Shown: positions 1-6,245 of the stretch, piece by piece
How positions within the stretch are numbered: position 1 is the stretch's first letter
Layout of the letters: each line of letters begins with the position of its first letter
NCBI GenBank assembly: GCA_026770585.1
Contig: MU646340.1
Location: 3,310 to 15,506, forward strand
Reading direction: 5' to 3'
Length of the DNA: 12,197 nt
Origin: Baffinella frigidus
Taxonomy: Eukaryota; Cryptophyceae; Cryptomonadales; Baffinellaceae
The notes under the pieces: model-generated
The model's input: only the letters and a program-made list of their open reading frames with translations
The model's database searches: none
Told to the model about the DNA's origin: nothing
Translations under genes and position numbers: made by a program

Positions 1-98
1 TCTTTACCACACAATCCCAGGCAAAATCGCGTGTGAGATGTGTCCTAAACGGGGAATGTGTTGTAAAGACTGATTTTGCCCCATTTGCTGACCGAAAG

Positions 99-143
99 CA
101 CTTTTAAGATATAAAAAGAATCTCGGTACATATCTTAAAAGTG
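99..143. repeat. Perfect 14-bp inverted repeat
   Basis: CACTTTTAAGATAT at 99-112 is repeated as its exact reverse complement at 130-143, with a 17-nt spacer. It could be the remains of a foldback element or a cruciform site. No coding sequence is recognisable in 1-295. Confidence 0.7.
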
Positions 144-218
144 AGATTGTTATTTTTGTACCTGGGTGGAATTCAAACGTTTTGTTTTGTGTGGTAAAAA
201 TTGCGTCAATTTTCGAAG

Positions 219-240
219 ATGCGTCAATTTGGACCAATCC
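219..240 (+). repeat. Fragment resembling the 140-bp TAGCTCTG element
   Basis: GATGCGTCAATTTGGACC resembles the internal ATGCGTCAACTTTGGAGC segment of the 140-bp elements annotated further right, for example near 8887-8901. The remainder of the element is not visible. A second GCGTCAATTT lies just upstream near 205. This is an old fragment at best. Confidence 0.3.
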
Positions 241-295
241 CTTCCTACAAAATCAAATTTTCAGACAGCGGCTGCGCACGCGAGAATTAAAGTTT

Positions 296-423
296 AGGGT
301 GGAAGACCTAATTCCGGCGTCCAACCTAAATACGGCATTCGATTTCACCCTACCGTATTGCATACCGTAGCACCCTACAGAATGCCGAAATCAAGTTGAC
401 GCCGGGATTAGGACGTCCACCCT
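296..423. mobile_element. Foldback (MITE-like) palindromic element, about 128 bp
   Basis: The left arm AGGGTGGA...CCTAAT.CCGGCGTC...CGGCATTC recurs as its reverse complement ending at 423. About 35 of the first 43 arm positions match. The inner arms also pair in part (TACGGTATGC-like). A non-autonomous inverted-repeat transposon is the simplest reading. No target-site duplication is clear. The right end is part of a direct repeat shared with 535-570. Confidence 0.6.
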
Positions 424-445
424 TTTCCAACTTGTCAGACACCGA
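413..445. repeat. Direct repeat flanking the 22-bp minisatellite, left copy
   Basis: GACGTCCACCCTTTTCCAAC and the following TTGTCAGACACCG recur at about 535-567 with a few substitutions. Read on the minus strand, both copies contain a short GTCTG.CAAGT.GGA.AAGGGTGGA segment. This is faintly similar to the GCTTGGAAAAGGTGGA core of the exon repeats at 2827-3715. Confidence 0.6.
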
Positions 446-466
446 AACCGCATCACACCCTCAAGG

Positions 467-520
467 GTGTGCGAGAGGGTGTGAGAGGGTGTGCGAGAGG
501 GTGTGAGAGGGTGTGCGAGA
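467..520 (+). repeat. 22-bp minisatellite, 2.5 units
   Basis: The unit GTGTGCGAGAGG followed by GTGTGAGAGG repeats at 467, 489 and 511. The two ORFs across it, one on each strand, are low complexity and are not annotated as genes. Confidence 0.85.
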
Positions 521-534
521 CGGAGTCTTTTGGC

Positions 535-567
535 GACGTCCACCCTTCTCCGACTTGCCAGACACCG
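535..567. repeat. Direct repeat flanking the 22-bp minisatellite, right copy
   Basis: This is the second copy of the repeat at 413-445 (GACGTCCACCCTTCTCCGAC, then TTGCCAGACACCG). Together the copies bracket the minisatellite. From here to 890 no gene, RNA or further ordered repeat was recognised, apart from a TGGTACAAAT core at 773-782 shared with the 140-bp element family. Confidence 0.6.
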
Positions 568-894
568 TCTGCGCACGTGAGAGTTTATGTTCAGGTCAAA
601 ACCATGGGACAAAGTTGCTTTATGGAAAAAGAAGTACACTCAGCGGGTCTACATAAAACTCCAAACCTGTCGCCTGTACCCTCACGAGAATGCTTGAGGC
701 CCCTATTTCAAACCGTTTGATTTTACAAGTGGTCATTTGTGTAGTTACTTTCGTGAGGTTGGTCAAGTCATCCTGGTACAAATATTCACAATCCCACATG
801 TAAATACATCCTCAAGCATTCTCAAGTGGACGTACTTGCTGTGCATGAGAGGGCTTAGGTTTAGGGACAAACCATTATTGATGCCAACAGCGGC

Positions 895-1020
895 TGCCTA
901 GCGCTGCCTGATTTCTATTCTGGCTCGTCCTTTAAAGCATTTAACAGCAGAAATCAGTACACACGGGCGAAAAGAAAACCGTTAGGACGAGCCAGAATTG
1001 AAAATCATTCAGAGCTAGGC
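895..1020. mobile_element. Foldback (MITE-like) element with arms of about 37 bp
   Basis: The inner arms are a perfect 15-bp inverted repeat, ATTCTGGCTCGTCCT at 917-931 and its complement at 984-998. The match continues outward imperfectly through TGATTT and GCCTAG.GCTC to about 895 and 1020. The spacer is 52 nt. It overlaps the 3' end of the minus-strand ORF that stops at 941, so that end of the ORF is transposon-derived. Confidence 0.6.
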
Positions 1021-1477
1021 TGCGCATGGGCGCGATCGTTACTGATGCAAACACGGAGCTGCGGAAACTGTCCCAATCCACAATCCCCGTCAAATCCGTC
1101 CTACTCACAAAAACCTTCCCAGCCCCAACCACATACCTTCCCTGCCCCAACCCGCAGCACCAAATGACACCGATGGTGTGTCTGGTGGACTGACAAAGAC
1201 CACGCCAGAGGGCGCGAGGGAAGTAACTGTCTAATCTTAGCCAGATCTGGCTCAAGTACCTTGAGAATCCTCCGGGTTTCAGCTGAAAGATGTCAAAAGT
1301 GGATGTTTTCAGCCCTCTGGCGTGGGAGCGGGCGTATTCCAGTATTCGAACCGCCGCCCAACCTCGCCACCAAGGTCGATGGTAATCTGGGGTCCATAGC
1401 TCACATTTCCGAGGCGGGCCCGTTCCTTGAGGCTCATAGACTTTTGCATCACTCAACTCCAGGCTCACGGGCCTCAT
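941..1477 (-). CDS. Unrecognised ORF, 178 codons
   Basis: This is the longest open frame in the window that is not low complexity. The predicted protein is rich in W, R and aromatic residues, with a fairly balanced middle part (residues about 30-150), and it ends in a hydrophobic stretch that overlaps the foldback element at 895-1020. No family was recognised and no signal peptide is obvious. The same frame is also open upstream to about 1675, interrupted only by a TAA at 1478-1480 directly before this ATG. It may therefore be an exon, a decayed gene or chance. Splice sites were not resolved, and the plus-strand frame at 1261-1542 overlaps it. Confidence 0.25.
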   Translation of the reverse strand: MRPVSLELSDAKVYEPQGTGPPRKCELWTPDYHRPWWRGWAAVRILEYARSHARGLKTSTFDIFQLKPGGFSRYLSQIWLRLDSYFPRALWRGLCQSTRHTIGVIWCCGLGQGRYVVGAGKVFVSRTDLTGIVDWDSFRSSVFASVTIAPMRSLALNDFQFWLVLTVFFSPVCTDFCC

Positions 1478-1656
1478 TTAGTACCTGTATCGAGAATAAT
1501 AAAGAAGAAGAAGAAGAACTTGGGGTCGTGGTACAAAGGTAAAACGCTCAGGTACGAAACATTTTGAAACTGCGGCGCCATCCTGACCAACAGCCCTGGG
1601 ATGTAGCTCAAATTGTGCTCTGGAACTATTTTTTAAAAGTTGATTTTGTACCGAAA

Positions 1657-1695
1657 ATGTGTCAACTTTTGACACATCGGGGTCGGATCCGACCC
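1657..1695. repeat. Two adjacent short hairpins
   Basis: ATGTGTCAA-CTT-TTGACACAT (1657-1677) is a 9-bp perfect stem with a 3-nt loop. It is followed at 1680-1695 by the 16-bp perfect palindrome GGGTCGGATCCGACCC. The left part carries the TTTTGTACCG...GTCAACTTT order seen in the 140-bp elements. It may be a rearranged relic of that family. Confidence 0.6.
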
Positions 1696-1799
1696 TGATG
1701 CCAGGTCAATCGAAAATGTTCCAGACCACTATTTGAGCCACCTCCAAGGGCGAGTGGGCGTTACCCCCGCAGTAGCCACGCAGCCTCCACGAAAGGGGT

Positions 1800-1986
1800 G
1801 GGTTTAGGGTTAAGAGTTGAGGGTTGAGGGGTTAGGGTTTAGCATTTAGCGTTTAGGGTTTGGGGATTAGGGTGTGTGGTGTGTAGTTTGTGGTTCAGGG
1901 TTTAGGGTGTAGGGTTTAGGGTTTAGGTTTTAGGGTTTAGGGTTTAGGGTTCAGGGTTCAGGGTTTAGGGTTTAGGGTTTAGGGTT
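1800..1986 (+). repeat. Interstitial telomere-like (TTTAGGG) heptamer block, G-rich on plus
   Basis: Runs of TTTAGGG with variants TTGAGGG, TTCAGGG and TTTGGGG span about 187 bp. The best array is at 1920-1984. Unique DNA lies on both sides, so this is not a chromosome end in this assembly. In both genes where direction is known here, such blocks are introns read on the C-rich strand. That would predict any flanking exons to be on the minus strand, but none was recognised. Confidence 0.9.
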
Positions 1987-2039
1987 GGGAGTTCACGTTG
2001 AGGGTGCGGCCAAACATCGACTTTTTCAACTCCTGGTTC

Positions 2040-2202
2040 TTGTACCACCCGTAGCTTTCCTGCAAGGCCCACAGTCAACTTGGAGTCAGCGCAAAGTCAA
2101 CTTGAGAATCGAAAGTCAAGTTTGAGTCGGGAACCGGTACGCGTGGCACGGCACGTGCCGTCAACTTAAGAATAGATAGAAAGCCCGAGCGAGGCAGAGC
2201 TA
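2040..2202 (-). mobile_element. Degenerate minus-strand relic of the 140-bp TAGCTCTG element
   Basis: On the minus strand, from 2202 downward, the sequence begins AGCTCTGCCTCGCTCGGG and is followed by TTCTTAAGTTGACG. Both match the left end of the better copies at 4051, 6049 and the interrupted one at 3097. A GGTGGTACAAG core lies near 2040. The interior is rearranged, with several extra GTCAACTT boxes. Confidence 0.45.
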
Positions 2203-2252
2203 GGTATCTCAGGACCCACAGCGGTCTTGAACCACAGGTATAGTCGCATTCT

Positions 2253-2436
2253 TATCTCGGATATTAATGCCTTTCATGCAAACAAACATTACTGCACGCA
2301 TGATTCACTATGACTAGTATGATTCAATCGCGCAGTAAGTTGCGATGGCAGGAAATGCATTAGCTACTGGTATGATTCAATTGAGTAGCAATTTGCGTTT
2401 GCATAAAAGGCATTCATTAATGCATTCTCTGAGATA
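2253..2436. mobile_element. Foldback element with AATGCCTTTCATGCAAAC arms
   Basis: AATGCCTTTCATGCAAAC (2266-2283) pairs with its complement at 2397-2414, 17 of 18 positions identical. The outer ATCTC/GAGAT and ATTAATG/CATTAAT segments also pair. Inside is a direct repeat of 32 nt (2313-2344 and 2366-2397, 26/32 identical) around GTATGATTCAAT. It is AT-richer than its surroundings. No ORF of note is present and the class is unknown. Confidence 0.6.
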
Positions 2437-2705
2437 GATTCGGAGCCGCCAAAGTTTCTATGGCGCCCGCGACTATCCGACACTGTTTTCCGTTGAAGGT
2501 TTGTAACCATGAATACGTCGGTGCACTGCGGTGTCTTCCCCACAGAAGGATTCGGGGAAAACCGGGGTGCCGGAGGAACACAGAAGCCCGACTGTAGACT
2601 TGAAACATTGAACATTGTTGTAGACCTTTCGATTATTGAGTATTTTGCTTGAATCATGAACCACGACGAGCCGCGTGAGTTGCACTACTGTACAGAGTAT
2701 ACAAA

Positions 2706-2759
<54 letters not shown>
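2706..2759. repeat. (CA)n microsatellite, about 27 units
   Basis: An uninterrupted CA dinucleotide run. It sits next to a decayed exon-repeat unit (2760-2815), where sequence present in other units has been replaced. ORFs reading THTHT or CVCVC through it are artefacts. Confidence 0.97.
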
Positions 2760-2761
<2 letters not shown>

Positions 2762-2826
2762 GCCTTCCCCTACACTCCGAGTCTAGACCGGTTTCAATAA
2801 ACCATTCTGCCCCTTTGCTGTTCCAC

Positions 2827-2862
2827 CTTTTCCAAGCCAGCCGTGACACCCTTGAAGGCTCC
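2827..2862 (-). other. Exon-repeat unit, GAFKGVTAGLEK
   Basis: The frame reads G-A-F-K-G-V-T-A-G-L-E-K and is followed by a GTGGAA donor-like sequence. The upstream exon border is unclear: it reads GAATGGTTTGTTG, with no AG at the expected place. Confidence 0.5.
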
Positions 2863-3070
2863 CAACAAACCATTCTCGTTCCATTATCGAGGAACGCGGC
2901 GATAATAGGGACTACTTGTCAGGCGCCAAGTCCCCCCCCCCAGGACATCCGGCGGGAAAGCGGTTAGAATCCAAGGCGACTGATACGATGCTGGTACAAA
3001 TCGTTTAGATGGATTGTATCCGTGAAGCCCCCGGTGCCTGCTAAATGCAGGGAGGGCTTGGTGGTGGCAC

Positions 3071-3096
3071 CTTGTCCAAGCTCGCCGTGACACCCT
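3071..3096 (-). other. Exon-repeat unit truncated by a mobile element
   Basis: The minus strand reads G-V-T-A-S-L-D-K and then GTGCCA. The unit's upstream half is missing, because at 3097 the sequence changes into the CGCTCTGCCTCACTCGG end of the 140-bp element. Confidence 0.5.
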
Positions 3097-3346
3097 CGCT
3101 CTGCCTCACTCGGCTTCACCGACTACAAGGGTACCTCGCTCATAAGAAATACCCCCCCCCTAGGACCACCATAGGGCCCTAGGTCAAGGCCTACTGTAGG
3201 GTCCTACGGGGTGGCGCTTTCTTATGAGCGAGGAACCCCTGTATTCTCAAGTTGACATCCTGGGTTGCTGGTACGCATCCTTCAACGTTGCACCCAAAAA
3301 AGAGCCGAGTCTCACCAAATTGGTGGGACCAAATAGGCTGAGAGCG
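3097..3346 (+). mobile_element. 140-bp TAGCTCTG element, split by an inserted palindromic element
   Basis: The left part CGCTCTGCCTCACTCGGCTTCACCGACTA ends at 3125. The right part resumes at 3242 with TATTCTCAAGTTGACATCC, then CTGGTACGCATCC, CTTCAACG, and the hairpin GTCTCACCAAATTGGTGGGAC. Uninterrupted relatives (6069-6100, 8839-8870) read GACTATTCT at the join. The two halves total about 132 bp, consistent with the 120-140 bp of other copies. Confidence 0.8.
3126..3241. mobile_element. Palindromic TA-flanked element, copy 1 (nested)
   Basis: The terminal inverted repeats are near CAGGGGTACCTCGCTCAT at each end, and the interior is itself palindromic (CCCTAGGACCACC.TAGGGCCCTAG and its complement). 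It is flanked by TA at 3124-3125 and 3242-3243. The host element shows a single TA at this point in other copies, so TA is the target duplication. The TA target and CAG start fit Tc1/mariner and pogo-like DNA transposons; CAG..TACCTCG resembles pogo/Tigger ends. It carries no transposase, so it is non-autonomous. Confidence 0.9.
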
Positions 3347-3473
3347 GCTGTTCCACCTTCTCGCCGGTGGGGCCTAGGGGTTGTGGCCACGTTGGTTTCG
3401 ATAAACCATTTCCGTTCCCGTATCGAGGAACGTGGCGATGCGAGGGGTCGGAGGGGGGGCTTGCTCTTTGCAC

Positions 3474-3532
3474 CTTTTCCAAGCCAGCCGTTACCCTCTT
3501 GAACGCACCTTGCCGCACTCCCGAGTCATAGA
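3474..3532 (-). other. Exon-repeat unit, YDSGVRQGAFKRVTAGLEK
   Basis: The candidate exon is 59 nt. The acceptor is GAAACCAG ending at 3533, and the donor AAG|GTGCAA follows 3474. It enters with 2 nt of a split codon and ends at a codon boundary. This phase differs from the 72-nt unit at 3644-3715, so the two could not be joined directly without a frame problem. Confidence 0.45.
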
Positions 3533-3550
3533 CTGGTTTCAATAAACTAT

Positions 3551-3599
3551 TCCCTCTCTCTCTCACACACACACATACACACACACACTCTCTCTTTCG

Positions 3600-3633
<34 letters not shown>
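3551..3633. repeat. (CT)n/(CA)n compound microsatellite
   Basis: Runs of CT, then CACA, then CT with CGCT interruptions. It separates two exon-repeat units, so in the sense (minus) direction it would be a GA-rich intron. Confidence 0.95.
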
Positions 3634-3643
3634 GGTATTCCAC

Positions 3644-3715
3644 CTTTTCCAAGCCAGCCGTGACGCCCTTGAAGGCGCCCTTGCCGTCGCTCCGCTCCCG
3701 CTTCGGCGACGCTAT
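3644..3715 (-). other. Exon-repeat unit, best preserved, 72 nt phase 0
   Basis: The acceptor ACACAG ends at 3716 and the donor AAG|GTGGAA follows 3644. The 24 codons read IASPKRERSDGK then GAFKGVTAGLEK. Both borders fall between codons, the same arrangement as the plus-strand cassettes ending in ADK|GT at 7175 and 7479. The protein segment is basic and then amphipathic. Function unknown. Confidence 0.5.
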
Positions 3716-3734
3716 CTGTGTGCCGTATGTATGC

Positions 3735-3756
3735 ATGAGAGAGAGAGAGTGTGTGT

Positions 3757-3797
<41 letters not shown>

Positions 3798-4015
3798 TGA
3801 GAGAGAGAGAATGAGAAAGAGTGAGAGCGAGAGACAGAGAGCGCGCACGCGGAAGGGGGTGGGGGGTGGGGGGGGGAGGGGAGCAGGGAGAATGCGCGAG
3901 TGAGAGAAAGAGAGTGAGAAGGGGAAAGGGAGAGAGGCAGTGAGAGCGAGAGAGTAAAAGAGTATATGAGAGAGGGAGAAAGAGAGGAGAGGAGAGAGGG
4001 GAATCGCCACGATTA
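3735..4015. repeat. Polypurine (GA-rich) tract of about 280 bp
   Basis: The plus strand is almost wholly purine (GAGAGA, GAAAGAG), with a G-run core at 3852-3890 (GGGGGTGGGGGG type). The 245-codon minus-strand ORF through it translates to S/L repeats and is not a gene. Such tracts can form triplex or quadruplex DNA. On the minus strand it is a long pyrimidine tract, which could act as intron sequence upstream of the exon unit at 3715. Confidence 0.9.
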
Positions 4016-4050
4016 AATCATAGGGAGAGGTAAACATCAGAGGTCCCACC

Positions 4051-4190
4051 TAGCTCTGCCTCAGCCATGTTGGCCAACTATTGGTATGTTGACATGCTGG
4101 GTGCGTGGTACACATGCATCAATTTTGGAGCGAATCAGGACCCGGTCTCGGCAAATTGGTGAGAGACCAGATACACTCAGCCAGAGCTAG
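4051..4190 (+). mobile_element. 140-bp TAGCTCTG element, intact copy
   Basis: The ends are TAGCTCTGCCTCAG and CAGCCAGAGCTA, an inverted pair. The inner order is GTTGACATGCTGGGTG, GTGGTACACATGC, CATCAATTTTGGAGC, then the hairpin GGTCTCGG...GAGAGACC. The length is 140 bp, with TA at both outer edges. No ORF is present. Confidence 0.8.
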
Positions 4191-4882
4191 CAATGACATA
4201 GGGGAGCCTGACATTTGAAATGGCCGCCAAATGTCTTGATGGAACGACTACTAGAGGCCGCGCAAGGCCAGAAGTCGGAATGTCATTTTTACTACACAAC
4301 TTCGTGTAAAATTGATTCTACCCGGGAAACACGCCAAAAGCGTTGGGAATTGGAGCCGTTGCTGGGCGCAATAATGTTTTTTAAACAATGATTTGTACCA
4401 GGATGAGCCATCTATCGCGAACAAGTGTGCATGAAAATGCCACGTGTGCCCTGGCGTGGTGGGGTGACCTTGAGCGGCGACAGGGGGTCTCCTCCCTGCC
4501 TGTATTCCCGATCCTGCTCGGCAGCGCATTAGGGTTAGGATCACCATTCGGAGTTGGGGCTGAGGGATCACACGGTGGACTACGAAGTTTTCGCTGAGGC
4601 TGGAATTCAGGTGTGTGACGTGACCAAATTGCACCAGAAAATCCTTAAAATTAAATTTTAATTTCTTCAAGGCAAATTGACTTTTGATGAAACGTTCGTA
4701 GCCCACCGTAGTGCCTTACGGCAGCGGACATAAGTCTCACAACACAGCTACAAAGGGATTTTGTGGCCGGTTCTGAGCGAGGATCGATTAAGATATCCGT
4801 GGGAACAACCCTATGTCCCTGCGGACTGCCTATCGTAGGATCCCATGGATTATCACAGTAGCCCCACCGCGCGGCATGGATC
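4191..4882. other. Anonymous stretch without a supportable gene
   Basis: A 151-codon minus-strand frame (4251-4706) lacks an ATG start and has no recognisable domain. A 69-codon plus-strand frame overlaps it. Visible details are a GGGAATTGGAGCC segment at 4345-4357 shared with 5487-5499, a TTTGTACCAGG core at 4392-4402 like the 140-bp elements, and an AT palindrome TAAAATT/AATTTTA near 4647-4662. Confidence 0.5.
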
Positions 4883-5022
4883 CCCAGCTCGATCTCATTC
4901 CAATTGAGCATCCCGATTTTGTGGGCCCGGGCTCTTTCCAGCCCCAAAGTTGACGGATTTGTACCGCACACCCAAGAATGTCAACCTGAGAACCGTCTGT
5001 CAACCCGGTGAGGCAGAGGAAT
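4883..5022 (-). mobile_element. 140-bp TAGCTCTG element, minus-strand copy
   Basis: Read on the minus strand from 5022 it gives CTCTGCCTCACCGGGTTGAC, TTCTCAGGTTGACATTCTTGG, GTGTGCGGTACAAATCC, GTCAACTTTGGGGC, AAAGAGCCCGGG, then a diverged hairpin and TGAGATCGAGCTGG. The order and the 140-bp length match the copies at 4051 and 6049. Its outer left edge abuts a possible minus-strand exon that ends near 5022. Confidence 0.75.
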
Positions 5023-5098
5023 GTCGCGGGACTTGCATCCCGTGGGACGCGGGCAGGAGATTTTCAACCAGCGGACAGAGGAAATGCGCTGAAAATCC
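5023..5098 (-). other. Possible exon tail cut by the 140-bp element
   Basis: On the minus strand, GGGATTTTCAG ending near 5099 is a plausible acceptor, and about 25 codons then stay open (RISSVRWLKISC, then PRPTGCKSRDI) up to the element at 5022. The phase (0) fits the candidate exon at 5198-5285. The evidence is only splice-like borders and an open frame. Confidence 0.2.
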
Positions 5099-5197
5099 CG
5101 TCGCCATTGCCCCCCACCCGTGCCAATCAAGGAACCCACGAAACCAACTCGTCTAAGGTAAAACAACCCTGCGAGACAGAGAGAGGGCGGGGTTCAC

Positions 5198-5285
5198 CTG
5201 CGCGGTGGTCTTGTCGAACCAGCTGACGGGCTCGCGCGACGCCTGCGGCTGCTCAACCCCCTCTGCGGACCCCTCCATGCCATCT
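5198..5285 (-). CDS. Candidate internal exon, unrecognised protein
   Basis: A pyrimidine-rich acceptor (CCCCTTCCCTCAG, ending at 5286) is followed by 88 nt and then by CAG|GTGAAC, a reasonable donor. The frame enters with one nucleotide and reads 29 codons: DGMEGSAEGVEQPQASRE and then PVSWFDKTTAQ. It is acidic and GC-rich at third positions, unlike the overlapping frames. No family was recognised. If unspliced, the frame continues to a TAG near 5153. A partner exon may lie at 5023-5098. Upstream exons were not identified. Confidence 0.35.
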
Positions 5286-5392
5286 CTGAGGGAAGGGGAT
5301 CCCTCTCGTGTCATGCGTTTGCGGGTTGCACCCGAAGGGCATGGGATTGGGGGCAAGGCCCGTGGGAAGATGCCTGTAGCCAAGCATCAGCC

Positions 5393-5641
5393 ATGAGGGA
5401 ATTTGATGCGTATGGAGCGTATGGAGCTTTAATGAACGTCATACAGCAGCACGAACGTTTAATCGATGCGGGACTGGTCAAAAGCTGGGAATTGGAGCCA
5501 CTGAATGTACTTTTGCGGTCAAAGTGCCTGCCTTTGGTTTCGCAGAGTTTTTTTAGGGATGGACAGGCAAAATCGCAGGAAATTGCGGTCAGTTCACAAT
5601 TTGAGAGTACTTTTGGAGAAAACTCGATTTGTTTCATCTAG
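5393..5641 (+). CDS. Small unrecognised ORF, 82 codons
   Basis: The start ATG is in good context (GCCATGAGG). The protein is of balanced composition, with an AYGAYGA repeat near residue 6 and a likely amphipathic helix at residues 12-30 (ALMNVIQQHERLIDAG). No signal peptide or known domain was recognised. The minus-strand frame over the same stretch is equally open, so coding is not proven. Its segment GGGAATTGGAGCC also occurs at 4345, and CAGGCAAAATCGC also occurs near 19, which suggests it may lie in dispersed repeat DNA. A heat-shock-element array begins 23 bp after its stop. Confidence 0.25.
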   Translation: MREFDAYGAYGALMNVIQQHERLIDAGLVKSWELEPLNVLLRSKCLPLVSQSFFRDGQAKSQEIAVSSQFESTFGENSICFI

Positions 5642-5663
5642 AAAGTTGACGGGACAGTCAACT

Positions 5664-5713
5664 AGAATGTTCTAGAATGTTCTGGAATGTTCCTGCATGA
5701 TCCAGAATGTTCT
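5664..5713 (+). promoter_or_regulatory. Perfect heat-shock element, six alternating pentamers plus two
   Basis: AGAAT-GTTCT-AGAAT-GTTCT-GGAAT-GTTCC (5664-5693) is six contiguous inverted nGAAn units in exact 5-bp register. A further AGAATGTTCT lies at 5704-5713. Heat-shock factor trimers bind such arrays, and three units suffice in known promoters. The array lies about 135 bp upstream of the ATG at 5848. Chance duplication of a 10-bp unit could also produce it. Confidence 0.6.
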
Positions 5714-5847
5714 CCGACCTTGCGTTGGGGACCAAGGGGTATTTTTAGAAAAAAAATACCTTTAGTGTGGGGACTAAAGTTCAGAAGTTGGGGAGAAGAA
5801 CGTGGATATCTTGTCCTGGGGCCCGCTGCAAGAGAAGAGAACAAAAA

Positions 5848-6051
5848 ATGGCAGACCAGGTACCATGCCACGCCGCCCACACAGGAGCGCTTTGCAAGCC
5901 AACAGACTTTCAACGATCTGTTCGCGGGCTCGTCCCTCCGGGGCTGAGTGAATCCCAGGATGCTGCGCGCAGAGCGTTGGATGAGAGAGACGTATGGAGG
6001 GAAACCAAAACCCTGCAGGGTTTGAGGGACGGATGCAGGCAAGGAGTCTAG
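5848..6051 (+). CDS. Small ORF downstream of the heat-shock element
   Basis: The ATG is in a very good eukaryotic context (ACAAAAAATGG). The 67 codons read MADQVPCHAAHTGAL at the start and end in an acidic/basic, helix-prone segment (LSESQDAARRALDERD, then VWRETKTLQGL). No family was recognised. The stop codon TAG (6049-6051) is the first three bases of the 140-bp mobile element, so the original C-terminus may have been longer. An overlapping frame (5687-5947) is also open and protein-like, which lowers confidence. The heat-shock element at 5664-5713 would be its natural promoter signal. Confidence 0.3.
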   Translation: MADQVPCHAAHTGALCKPTDFQRSVRGLVPPGLSESQDAARRALDERDVWRETKTLQGLRDGCRQGV

Positions 6052-6188
6052 CTCTGCCTCACTCGGGTTGATTGTCGGACTATTCTAAAGTTGGCATGCT
6101 GGGTGTGCGCCAAAAATGCGTGAACTTCGGAGTGGAAAAGAGCCCGGGCTCACCAAACCGGTGAGACCGAACAAACTGAGAGAGAGAC
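6049..6188 (+). mobile_element. 140-bp TAGCTCTG element, copy after the small ORF
   Basis: It begins TAGCTCTGCCTCACTCGG and continues with GGACTATTCTAAAGTTGGC, ATGCTGGGTGTGCG, AAATGCGTGAACTTCGGAG, GAGCCCGGGCTCACC and GGTGAGACC. It ends in the weaker TGAGAGAGAGAC. The inner TA of GGACTATTC is the site that is occupied in the copy at 3097-3346. Confidence 0.8.
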
Positions 6189-6245
6189 AGGGAGTTGTTG
6201 CGACAGTGGCGGGGTGATCTGATGTGATTCCCGGGATCCTTTGCA

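Larger units (their letters stand above)
2760..3715 (-). pseudogene. Array of repeated exon units (GAFKGVTAGLEKV), probably a decayed gene
   Basis: At least five minus-strand segments encode variants of GAFKGVTAGLEKV: 3644-3715, 3474-3532, 3357-3400 (mostly lost), 3071-3096 (truncated) and 2827-2862. A sixth (2760-2810) keeps only the flanking NGLLKPV-like part and has an in-frame TAG. Shared flanks (AATGGTTTATTGAAACC, TTCCTCGATA.GGGAACG) show that exon plus intron was duplicated together. The exon core is followed by AAG|GT in four of the units (3644, 3474, 2827, 3071). LLKPVYDSGVR.GAFKGVTAGL loosely recalls the glycine-rich KPV...GVxGFFKG segments of VPS13-type lipid-transfer proteins, but this is only a suggestion. 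The same KGA...V.A...KV pattern occurs in the plus-strand cassettes at 6690-7494. Stops, lost acceptors and inserted elements argue for a pseudogene, though parts could still be spliced. Confidence 0.5.

Noticed and set aside
467-520. CRISPR-like repeat
   Set aside because: The 22-bp units are contiguous, with no unique spacers, and the DNA is eukaryotic.
1800-1986. Chromosome end
   Set aside because: Telomere-type repeats are degenerate and flanked by unique DNA on both sides. They are interstitial.
2685-2967. ORFs through the (CA)n tract
   Set aside because: Translations are HTHT or CVCV dipeptide runs created by the microsatellite.
3312-4049. 245-codon minus-strand ORF
   Set aside because: Most of it is the GA-rich tract read as S/L and R/E repeats. 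Only the short exon-repeat parts have coding character.
4251-4706. 151-codon minus-strand ORF
   Set aside because: No ATG start, no splice borders that were convincing, and no recognisable domain.
5738-5760. Hairpin GGTATTTTT/AAAAATACC as a terminator
   Set aside because: A stem-loop with T/A runs, but bacterial-type terminators do not apply here. It is weak and probably a chance AT palindrome.
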